Shown here piece by piece: positions 56,247 to 64,000 of a stretch of DNA of 64,000 nt. The position numbers and the translations under genes are program-made. Position 1 is the stretch's first letter; each line of letters begins with the position of its first letter. Origin of the DNA: Gnetum montanum (Eukaryota; Streptophyta; Gnetopsida; Gnetales; Gnetaceae); contig MNCI01005801.1 of the NCBI GenBank assembly GCA_015680685.1, positions 243,559 to 307,558 on the forward strand. Direction: 5' to 3'. The notes below the pieces were generated by a model. That model did no database searches. It worked only from the letters and a program-made list of their open reading frames with translations, and was not told the origin of the DNA.

Positions 56247-56960
56247 CTATAAGTGTGAGACTATAGGGACATATCCCTTAGGATGTTCATATTGGCAAAT
56301 GTCACACCAACCATCATCATCTAATTCAATTCTCGCAACTTCTTCTATTGTAGCAATCTTACCCTTACCTCTTTGATAGGCACATTTAGCTTCCTTGCAC
56401 CTTCTATGCTCATGAACACTACCTTTTTTTCTAGACTCTTTAGCAATTTTTAGGATGGCTTGAAATCTACTATCCATGGAATCCCATAATTGATCAACCT
56501 TGGTCATAATTTTACATTGAAATTTTTAGAGTGGTAAGGTTTTCCTATTCACCACCTCATCAAGTGTTGATTCTTCCTCACTGTCATAAAATCAAGCCTC
56601 TCTCTTAAGAATGGAAAGATCATAGTTGTACTCTTCTACACTTTCTCTTTTTCTTCATTCACCTTCCTCTTTTACTACCTGCTCGATTAGTCTTTGGATT
56701 TGATAAGCACTTAATTCTACTAGCTACCCTTGGGCATAAACACCAAGGGTTCCATAGCCACGTCCCAAATAAGATAGCGTATCAAGTTCTGAGAATTTCC
56801 CAAACAATGTAGGTATTGGGCCACATCCATGGTTAAAAGACATATGAAGCTGTTGTAACACATATTTATGCATTGAAGTGGCCTCCATATACGTTGAAGC
56901 CTATATACATTGGAATAACACATTTTTTCATTGGTGTTGGCATGGCATTCACATCCGGAT
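56247..56960 (-). pseudogene. gag C-terminal part of element C
   Basis: The minus strand reads YLGRGYGTLGVYAQG (about 56770-56725), then IQRLIEQVVKEEGE, KRESVEEYN, and VDQLWDSMDSRFQAILKIAK at 56500-56440. It ends at CQYEHPKGYVPIVSHL near 56250. All correspond to element A gag 60440-60970. The HPKGCCPIISHL of A reads HPKGYVPIVSHL here, so two Cys are lost. It is cut off at about 56960-57000. Confidence 0.8.
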
Positions 56961-57000
56961 GGGGTTTTGAGTCTTTTACTTTTCAAATTTTCTCTCATGG

Positions 57001-57319
57001 TAACCAATTTCATGGCTTATAAATTTGTTCTTGATGGGAGAAAAAAGGCACCACAAATCACAGCAGGATTGTAGTTCAAGTTCTTTCATATATTCTTGGA
57101 GGTTACATACACCATCATTGTAGAGCACCAGTGTGAAAGAAGAATTTGAACAAGATGAATCTAAGGCATCAATGTTGCAGAGAACTAGTATGAAAGAAGA
57201 ATTTGAACAAGATGAATCAAAGACATCAATGGCTGGAGGTTAGTTTCATTTGCTTCTACATTCTTTACTTTGATTACTTGTGCAATTTGATTTTTTTACA
57301 TAATTATTTTTCTTACATT
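57001..57319 (+). mobile_element. Possible end of a second, unrelated LTR
   Basis: Sequence before a copia-type primer binding site. It contains a 58-bp duplicated segment with GTGAAAGAAGAATTTGAACA (at about 57133 and 57190) and ends TTTTTCTTACA directly before TTTGGTATCAGAGC. The start is not defined and no second LTR is found. Confidence 0.35.
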
Positions 57320-57331
57320 TGGTATCAGAGC
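57320..57331 (+). promoter_or_regulatory. Primer binding site, initiator tRNA-Met
   Basis: TGGTATCAGAGC is the standard initiator-Met primer site of many plant LTR retrotransposons, especially copia types. The elements A, B, C and E use tRNA-Asp instead, so this marks a separate insertion. No internal coding region is recognised after it before element A starts. Confidence 0.65.
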
Positions 57332-58010
57332 ATTAGATCTCTATCTTAATGTGTTTTGACGATGGTGCAATTGTTTGTATCAACTCTGGACTAGAATCTG
57401 ATTGTTGAGTTTGAATTAAATTGAATTCTAGATTTGTCATCCACTTCACTAGCATGTGGGATACTTGAGTATGTTATGTTGCCCATGAACGTTTAATATC
57501 GAATGGCCTATGTTATTGTGGCCATTACCTATATTGTTGTGCTCATTGCCTATGTTGTTGTGCCTATTGCCTAGTTTACTGTGTTATTAGAGCCATCAAG
57601 ATTATTTTTTTCTCCACAAGATACAATAAGTTTGTTTTTTCTATAATTTTAAGAATTTGTTCATGACCATCATGTTTCACAACAAGTTTGTTTTATCCCA
57701 TAATTTTAAGAATTCAGTCATGACCATCATGTTTCAATGAGTTAATGAAGGATATTTTACTGCAAGTTTAGTTACTTAAAAGCATGTGGATTATGTTTTA
57801 TGACTTAATCATAAAAATATACATAATAGTCATGGAGAATCATTATGTAACTATGTAACATGTATCAATCTATGACCATTAGTGTTTTTATTTTAAAAAA
57901 CAAAAGGTAGGATTTTAACCCAGTGTTTCCTTTTCCCACCTATCACAATCCAAAGGTATCATGGCTATAAAGTATTAAAAGTTAAAGGATAACTTTGTTA
58001 ATGTCCTAAG
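57332..58010. repeat. Spacer with two short tandem duplications
   Basis: At 57508-57585 about three units of GCCTATGTTGTTGTGCCCATT-like sequence occur. At about 57628-57745 there is a duplication with AATTTTAAGAATT and CATGACCATCATGTTTCA. No coding content. It may be leader sequence of the element with the tRNA-Met primer site, interrupted by element A at 58011. Confidence 0.5.
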
Positions 58011-58959
58011 TGATGAGACACGATATGCACAAGCTGCAATATCGCGGCCACCGTGATATCGTATCCCATGCAAGGTCACATATGCGATATCACGGTCTGC
58101 TGCCAAATCTATAAATAAGAGGTAGCACTCCCCGTATTTCCCATCCTAGGCTTAAAGTAGAAAAACTCTAGCAGTTTGATCATTCTAGAGATAGAATATT
58201 TTCCATGTGCCCACAGTAGAAGTCCCCATTGAATAGATCTTTATTCGAGTAGCTTTGTACCTGAACGCGAGTTGTGTACGGCAATAAAGATGAGCTTTGT
58301 GGATAAACCTTGCAGTGCATGGAATAGGATTTCTTACTTATTATTTATTACCTGCATTAGTGCAGCATGAGTATGACTTGATTACGAACATTGACGAATG
58401 TGTACGGCTAATCAAGGAATCGGCTGCTCATCGTGATTAGTCTCTCTCACCCTCAACTCCTAGAATGCAGGATGAGTATAACTTGATTACAAGCATCTAC
58501 GGATATGTACGGCTAGTCAAGGAATTGGCTGCTCATCATGTTTAGGCTAGTTAACTGTCTCAATACGACCACTTCGAGAACATGCGTTACATGTGGTAAT
58601 CCCAGTAATGATTAGCGTTTGGTAGCCACAGTTGCATAGTTCAAGGTGTGTACGGTAAGTGGGAACGGATGCTGATGCTAGTTAATTTAGACTTAGGACA
58701 TTAGTTAGAGTCAATTAGCTTTCTCAACCCTTCACCTCATAGCATAGGAGAAAAACCAAAAAAGACCATAAAAATCATATACCTTAGACTTGCTTAACCA
58801 TACACTGTGACACATACAAGTAATTCTGGCAAGACAATGAATGATTAACCCCAAGTGTTCCATTGGGCATGTAGGCATTTATTCTATGGAGTTCGATCAG
58901 ATCATGTATGCTACACTTGTTTCATATGGTTAAGTGTAGGGGTACCTCGCCACTCATCA
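58011..58959 (+). mobile_element. 5' LTR of element A
   Basis: 949 bp, TGATGAG at the start and CTCATCA at the end. U3 has GATATC motifs (CAATATCGCGG, GTGATATCGTA, GCGATATCACGG) followed by the TATA box. The later part has repeats of GTGTACGGCTARTCAAGGAAT and of GAGTATRACTTGATTAC. Confidence 0.9.
58110..58117 (+). promoter_or_regulatory. TATA box of element A 5' LTR
   Basis: TATAAATA in the context CAAATC...AGAGGTAGCA. It lies about 20 bp after the last GATATCAC motif, the same arrangement as in E (35105) and B (43780). Confidence 0.7.
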
Positions 58960-58960
58960 T

Positions 58961-58978
58961 TGGCACCGTTGCCGGGGA
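58961..58978 (+). promoter_or_regulatory. Primer binding site, tRNA-Asp
   Basis: TGGCACCGTTGCCGGGGA begins one base after the LTR. It is complementary to the 3' end of plant tRNA-Asp with a single change. Confidence 0.9.
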
Positions 58979-59099
58979 CTAAGTGTTTGTGCACTGAATA
59001 GAACATAAGGGATATCACTCACATCGTTGTGAGCCTTAACAAACCTTCAGGTTAATCAAAAGAAAAAATTAGATAATGGTAAATTAGCACACCGATAAA

Positions 59100-60960
59100 A
59101 TGCCTTCTTCTTATAAGTGCAACTCACCACCTAAGGATCATACACGAGATAGTCAGCAACATAGAACACATAACCAAAATCAGCCAGTGCCTCAAGAATA
59201 TAAGATGACATATACTCATCCCGATGAGTATATCCCTAACTTTACCTTTATTCTCCATCATGACGAACAGCTACGATGGAGAGATTTGCAAGGTAACATC
59301 ATGTTACCCCTAGATCGATCAGTCCCTAACATGCTCTTCCGTTCCTTGGCACAAATTGGCATGCAAGAACTATACACTGAATACGTTGCGGATGATTTTG
59401 ACATGAGGGATTATTATCCCACAAATGCCCAATGTATGAGGGACTTAAGGTAGGAGAGTCAACATACTTTTCTGAAGGGCAAAGCCCCGCATGTCCTTAG
59501 CGAAATAGGAGATGAGGAACCCCTTATCATGGGTTCTTTAGTAAACGATGTTCCCCCTCCTAACGATATTGAGGAGGTTGGGTATCAGAACCTAGAATTA
59601 ATGATACATAACCATGATTCTGATGCCCGTGAACACCAACTATTCATAGAGGGAACAACCACACATGTCAAGGACAGGCACTTAGATTGTCACCACGATC
59701 GGGGCTTTAGCAGTCGAAGAGAAGGCAAGAAACATCATCATAGCGATGGTTCCCCTCCTTCTTCCCCTTCTTCACATCACTCACCCTCTCCTTCCACATC
59801 TAGGCATAGCCACCATGAACATAAAGGTGAGGATAAAGGTAGGAAAGACAAAAAACCTTGATGGGATAGTCGAGAAAGAGGACAAGGGCAAGGACGTAGG
59901 GAGAGTAGGGAACAACACAGACATCATAGGCGTCATGAAAGAGATGATCATGACGAGCCCCTACTCACAACCTGAAGTATGCTTGACATAACGGACGTAG
60001 TTAGGATTCCCACAAGGCATTTGAAAGATAGTTAGATCAAACGATTAGACATGAGTAATATCCCATGATTTGAAGTGGGATACAATGTTGATCTGTAAAA
60101 TCATTTACAGGAATTCCATGATGCCTATGCCTTGGAGAATATAGAAAATGAGTGGCAAAAACTTAAGTTATTCCCAAGGATACTCACCAAAGAAGCAGAG
60201 AGCTGGTATTGGTCCTTAGAACCGAAAACCATTAGGAGGTGGAGTACGATGCTAGAACTGTTTAATGAAAAGTATCAAATGTACTCCAAAGTGTCCAATT
60301 TGTGTAAGCAGATCCAAGGCCGCAAGCAAGGTCATCACAAACCCTTGGATGCTACCATGGCCCGCTATTACACATTGTTACATCATTGCCCGGGCCATGG
60401 GTACGCTCAACGGGATCAACTTTGCCACATTGTGGATGGGCTAAGGCATGAAACTAGAAGAACCCTTGGGTCTTATGCCCAAGGGAGAGTCTCACAACTT
60501 AGAGCCCATGAAGTGCATAGCTTGTTGGAGCAAGTAGCAAAAGAAGAAGGTGAGCTATGAAAAAGGGAAAGTGCAGAAGAGTACAACCGCGATCCCTCCC
60601 TTCGAAGGAAGGGAGTGAAATTTTATGATGAAGAGGATGAGTCACCACTCAACGAGTTGGTGAACCAGAAAACCTTACCGATCCAAAAATTAACAACAGA
60701 AATAGCAGCTAAGGTAGATGACATATGGAGTTCCTTAGACTCTAAAATTGAAACCATCTTAAAAATTGTAGAATAGTCTAAGATAGAACAAAGTAGTGAC
60801 AAAGGTAAGAAAAAGTGAAGAGATTTAGGCCCTGCACATAACAAGGGTAAGGGAATAATTACTAACTTTGATGTGGCTGTAGATTCTAACACAGACGATG
60901 ATGGTGGATGTGAGATCTACCACTATGGCCATCCTAAGGGATGTTGCCCCATTATCTCAC
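59100..60960 (+). pseudogene. gag of element A
   Basis: Gag precursor. The ATG at 59100 opens MPSSYKCNSPPKDHTRD, with stops at 59451, about 59859 and later. An early conserved stretch is NIMLPLDRSVPNMLFRSLAQ. A His/Ser/Lys-rich low-complexity region occupies 59630-59860. The core spans 60120-60560: NEWQKLKLFPRILTKEAESW, then RRWSTMLELFNEKYQMYS and ATMARYYTLLHHCPGHGY. The end has KIETILKIVE and HPKGCCPIISHL at about 60940-60966. Compared with fragment F and elements B, C and E the core is well conserved, which allowed those fragments to be identified. Confidence 0.9.
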
Positions 60961-61599
60961 ATCTATAGGAGCCTGGGGTGTATGCACTAAATCCAAGACT
61001 CAACCAACTGTAAATACCTCAAAGGTTATCTTATCCACAAGGCAACCCAAGGTAGTTCCACCAACCACTAATGTATTATCCATGTGGAACTTCCCCACAG
61101 CCCATCGGATAGCATCAACAGTGGCAATACGCATAGTCATGGGGGATGCCATTGTCAAAAAATTAGTATCCTTACCAGCAGCCTAATCCTTATGGTTGTT
61201 ATGGACAGCAACCGATTTCCCCAGGTGACTTATATGGGTCACATAAACCTTCCACATTACTCCCAAGTTCAGGAGTATTTTAGGACTCCTTCTCCTTCGA
61301 GAAATGCTCCATGCCCACACTATCCTCCAAATCCATCCGCATCTCTTGCACCAGTAGCCCCACTGCCAATCGCTCCAACAAAGCCTAGAGTAATTCCCAC
61401 TCAACTGCGATAACCCAACACTACGAGGGCTCCCAATCCTCGAATATCAGTTGGTTCTAACAATCATACACCAAAAGACCCTTCCTTAGGACCAACAATC
61501 CAACCAAGCCTTCGCCTTCACAAGTAGTTGAGCATCTTAACACCCCCATACCAAATAAGGTTTCGGGAAACCCTTCAATAGAGAAATCGTGCCCAATGC

Positions 61600-62000
61600 A
61601 TACAGTTATGTTCACACATATAGTAACTGACTAGATCAAGGTCAGCCACCTTCCAAAGAAATTATCAGATCCAAGAGTCCCCTTGTTTACCTCCAAGTCA
61701 CTGGGAATGAACCCCATAAGGCTCTCCTCGACTCAGGTTCTAGGGTCAACTTAATCTCACAAGAACCATATAAAACCTAGAACCTACCTCCATTCAAGAA
61801 GAGCAATGTTTTCTGAGAGCTGGCTGACCAATCCATCACTATTCCTTTGGGACAGGTTCAGGACATTGTTACCACTATCGGTGGATGGTCATATCTAGCT
61901 GATTTCCTAGTGATCCAAATAAACAATGACAAAGGGGATTTCTCAATTATAATGGGAAGGGCATGGCTGAATACAATTGATGCATGCCTTGGAATCTAAA
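61600..62000 (+). pseudogene. Aspartic protease of element A
   Basis: In a shifted frame the sequence reads ALLDSGSRVNLISQE (active site DSG at 61730-61738), then ELADQSITIPLGQVQDIVTT and GDFSIIMGRAWLNTIDACLG at about 61930-61995. The catalytic Asp-Ser-Gly is retained here, unlike in E and C. A frame change and stops upstream and downstream still disrupt it. The 61000-61600 stretch before it is Pro/Gln/Tyr-rich linker. Confidence 0.8.
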
Positions 62001-62309
62001 ACCTTTCCATGCATCGCATATAGTGACACAGGGTGTCATTGCATGTAGAAATCATGGCTGATGTGATGTTTAACATTACCTACATGCAATCGGTGTGCAC
62101 AGGATATTAACATACAAAAGTACCTATATGCGATAGCCACACAACAAGAAAATACCCAGTGGTTGATGGCTGATAAAGAAAAAAACTCAAAAACCTGCAT
62201 GGAACTAGCTGAGGGAATAAATAGTGCTTACATTGAAAGCACAGACATATTAGAGTAAGTCCGTTGCCAACTTCTAGACCTAAAATTCAAAAACATTAAT
62301 TAGGGAAAT

Positions 62310-63060
62310 TTGGAGATTCCTGAAGAATTTAAAAAAGAGCCCCTAGATTTAAAACCATTGCCCACTAGTTTGGAATACGTGACTCTTAAAAATAGAAAAC
62401 CGATGATCATCAACGCAAAGCTCACACCCAAGCAAAAAGAAAGTTTGCTAAAGGTGATAAACAAGTGGTCAACAGCCTTTGCCTGGTCATACCCTGAACT
62501 AACCGAAATAGATCCTAGGATATGCCAGCATAGGATTTACATAGATCCCTCTATGAAACCTTGCAAGCAACCTCTGAGGCAATTGAACCTGAAGTTAAAA
62601 CAAATAGGGAAAGAGGAGCTAAAGAAACTTCTCAAGGCTGGGTTCATTTACCCTATCACTGATAGCGAATGGGTTAGTCCTCTTTTCATCGTACCAAAAA
62701 AAGGAGGTAAATGGAGGGTATGTATAGATTTTAGGCTATTAAATATGGCAACATTCAAAGATCACTTCCCATTGCCATTTGTTGACCATGTATTAGACAC
62801 TATAGTAGGGCATCACTATTACAGTTTTCTGGATGGATACAGTGGGTACAACAAAATATGAATTGCACTAAAAGACCAAGCCAAAACAATGTTCACTAGC
62901 CCTTGGGGAATTCTTGCGTACAAACAAATGCCTTTTGGCTTGTGCAGTGCACCTGCCACGTTCAAACAATTAGTTCTAAGCATCTTTCAATAGAAAATAG
63001 GTAACGAAGTAGAAGTCTTTATGGATGAATTCTCCACTTATGGACAAGCTTTGATCAAGC
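62310..63060 (+). pseudogene. Reverse transcriptase of element A
   Basis: A Ty3-type reverse transcriptase. 62310-62861 is open and carries AFAWSYPELTEIDPRICQHR, LLKAGFIYPITDSEWVSPLF, VPKKGGKWRVCIDFRLLN and YYSFLDGYSGYNKI. After a stop the frame resumes with FTSPWGILAYKQMPFGLCSA and PATFKQLV. The catalytic box, normally YMDD, reads FMDE at 63018-63029, so the second Asp is replaced by Glu. Frameshifts follow in the thumb region (63060-63440). Confidence 0.9.
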
Positions 63061-63439
63061 CCTCGACCGGTTAGAGCAAGTATTAAAACGATGTGTTGAA
63101 AATAACCTTAAGCTCAACTGGTAGAAAAGCCATTTGATGGTTCAAGAGGGCATCGTACTACGGCACAAAATTTCACAATCAGGAATTAAGGTGGATCCAG
63201 AAAAATTAAAGTCATCCAAGGAATTACCCAACAACCAGAAATCGTTAAAGACATTAGGTCATTTCTTGGACACACTGGCTACTATAGGAGGTTTATCACA
63301 AACTTCTCCAAAGTTGCCAAACCATTGGTGGAATTAACAAAAAAAGATGCACCATTCGAATGGACTAGAGAATGTGAACGAGCATTCCAGACCCTCAAAC
63401 AGAGGCTTGTGGAAACCCCCATTCTACAAGCCTTGACTA

Positions 63440-63894
63440 GTCCAAGTCATTTCATATCATGACCGAAGCATCTAATTACACCTTAGGAGCTGTACTAACA
63501 CAATTAGATGAACAAAAATGACCTTATTATATCCACTATGCCAGTAAAAGTATCATCGGTGCACAACTAAACTACATGACTACAAAAAATGAATTAATGG
63601 TTGTAGTGTTTGCACTGGATAAATTTAGGCACTATGTATTGGGTTACAAGGTATACATCCATATATATCATAGTGCAATTAGGTTTCTTATGAACAAGCC
63701 AACAGTTAGGCCACATATCATACATTGGTTGGTAATTCTTCAGGAGTTCGATTTAACAGTAGTAGACCACAAAGGCACCGAGAATGTAGTTGTCGATCAC
63801 CTATCTCGGTTGCATTGGGACAACAAAGATGATGAATATGATGTATCTGGCCATTTTCTTGATGAAACCCTCTTTACTGGTGTAGTAAATAATT
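63440..63894 (+). pseudogene. RNase H of element A
   Basis: The RNase H domain that degrades the RNA strand during reverse transcription. It reads MTEASNYTLGAVLTQLD (63459 on), then NYMTTKNELMVVVFALDKFR, LGYKVYIHIYHSAIRFLMNK and FDLTVVDHKGTENVVVDHLS. The first catalytic Asp (usually in CDAS) reads Glu, and the YTDH motif reads IYHS, so two catalytic positions are lost. The Glu in NELMVVV is kept. Confidence 0.85.
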
Positions 63895-64000
63895 AACCCA
63901 TGCAAATAAATTAGTATAGTAGCATTCTCACTTATCTCACTTCCCAACAAATACCACAGGGATTGGAATTTAGAAAAAATCAACAGTTTCTTTACAAAAC
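63895..64000 (+). mobile_element. Start of the RNase H-integrase connection of element A
   Basis: Sequence after the RNase H frame, with no domain visible before the window ends. Integrase would be expected next. Confidence 0.5.

Larger units (their letters stand above)
36283..57000 (-). mobile_element. Athila-like LTR retrotransposon, element C, interrupted by nested elements
   Basis: A minus-strand element read from right to left: gag end (about 56960-56247), protease (55490-55131), start of RT (54971-54310), then an interruption. It resumes with integrase (40380-39540), the 3' region (39190-37136) and the 3' LTR (37135-36283). The sequence between 54310 and about 40640 consists of Ogre/Tat-like material (D) and element B. 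RNase H and most of RT are not found, so deletions accompanied the insertions. The 5' LTR and 5' gag are not seen right of 57000. Confidence 0.75.
58011..64000 (+). mobile_element. Athila-like LTR retrotransposon, element A (runs off the window)
   Basis: The best-preserved member of the family: complete 5' LTR (58011-58959), tRNA-Asp primer site (58961), gag, protease, RT and RNase H in the order expected for Ty3-type elements. Every domain has stops or frameshifts. Integrase, the 3' region and the 3' LTR lie beyond 64000. It serves here as the reference for fragments F, E and C. Confidence 0.9.

Noticed and set aside
1-64000. Bacterial-type operons, ribosome binding sites, riboswitches or prophage
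   Set aside because: All recognisable sequence is eukaryotic transposable elements and plant receptor fragments; no prokaryotic gene organisation is seen.

Overview
The window reads as nuclear DNA of a land plant, most likely a large-genome seed plant. A gymnosperm is my guess, but nothing here proves it. Plant signatures include L1-type LINEs with a DUF4283-like ORF1 and a zf-RVT-like tail, LTR retrotransposons of the Ty3/Athila type primed by tRNA-Asp, hAT transposase remnants, and leucine-rich-repeat receptor-like protein (LRR-RLP) fragments. There is no operon structure, and I could not support one intact host gene. Nearly every recognisable coding stretch carries stops or frameshifts, so this is an old, repeat-filled intergenic region.

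Layout. 0-5 kb: an AT-rich region with a 137-bp tandem repeat and a decayed hAT transposase (+). 4.8-13.2 kb: two minus-strand copies of one GC-rich LINE family; the left copy is 5'-truncated inside the endonuclease, and the right copy keeps ORF1 and endonuclease but has lost the reverse transcriptase internally. 13.2-18 kb: AT-rich sequence with a second hAT tail and several short repeats. 18-30 kb: four LRR-RLP fragments, one fused to a retrotransposon gag-LTR fragment, plus a LINE-like RT remnant, a tRNA-Val(CAC) pseudogene and several recent-looking tandem duplications (one probably an assembly artefact at a single N).

31.6-57 kb: a nested and inverted cluster of Athila-like elements. Element E (+, 31.6-36.1 kb) keeps part of gag, the protease, the 3' region and an LTR. 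Element C (-, 36.28-57 kb) lies end to end with E, so their 3' regions and LTRs form an inverted repeat of about 2.9 kb per arm. C is split by Ogre/Tat-like material (D, -), which is in turn split by element B (+, 43702-52205). B has both LTRs, a tRNA-Asp primer binding site and a polypurine tract. It encodes gag but no pol. In the position where Athila elements carry an env-like gene, it has a degraded reading frame of about 2.8 kb with a long coiled coil. 58-64 kb: element A (+), with a complete 5' LTR, PBS, gag, protease, RT and RNase H; it runs off the right edge before integrase.

How the parts relate. Elements A, B, C and E share LTR ends (TGATGAG...CTCATCA), a GTGATATCAC-rich U3, the same PBS class and the same purine tracts. 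They look like autonomous (A, C) and pol-less (B) members of one lineage. B could have been moved by proteins supplied in trans, but that is inference. Where checked, catalytic residues are mutated in C integrase, A reverse transcriptase and E protease, so none of these copies looks active now.
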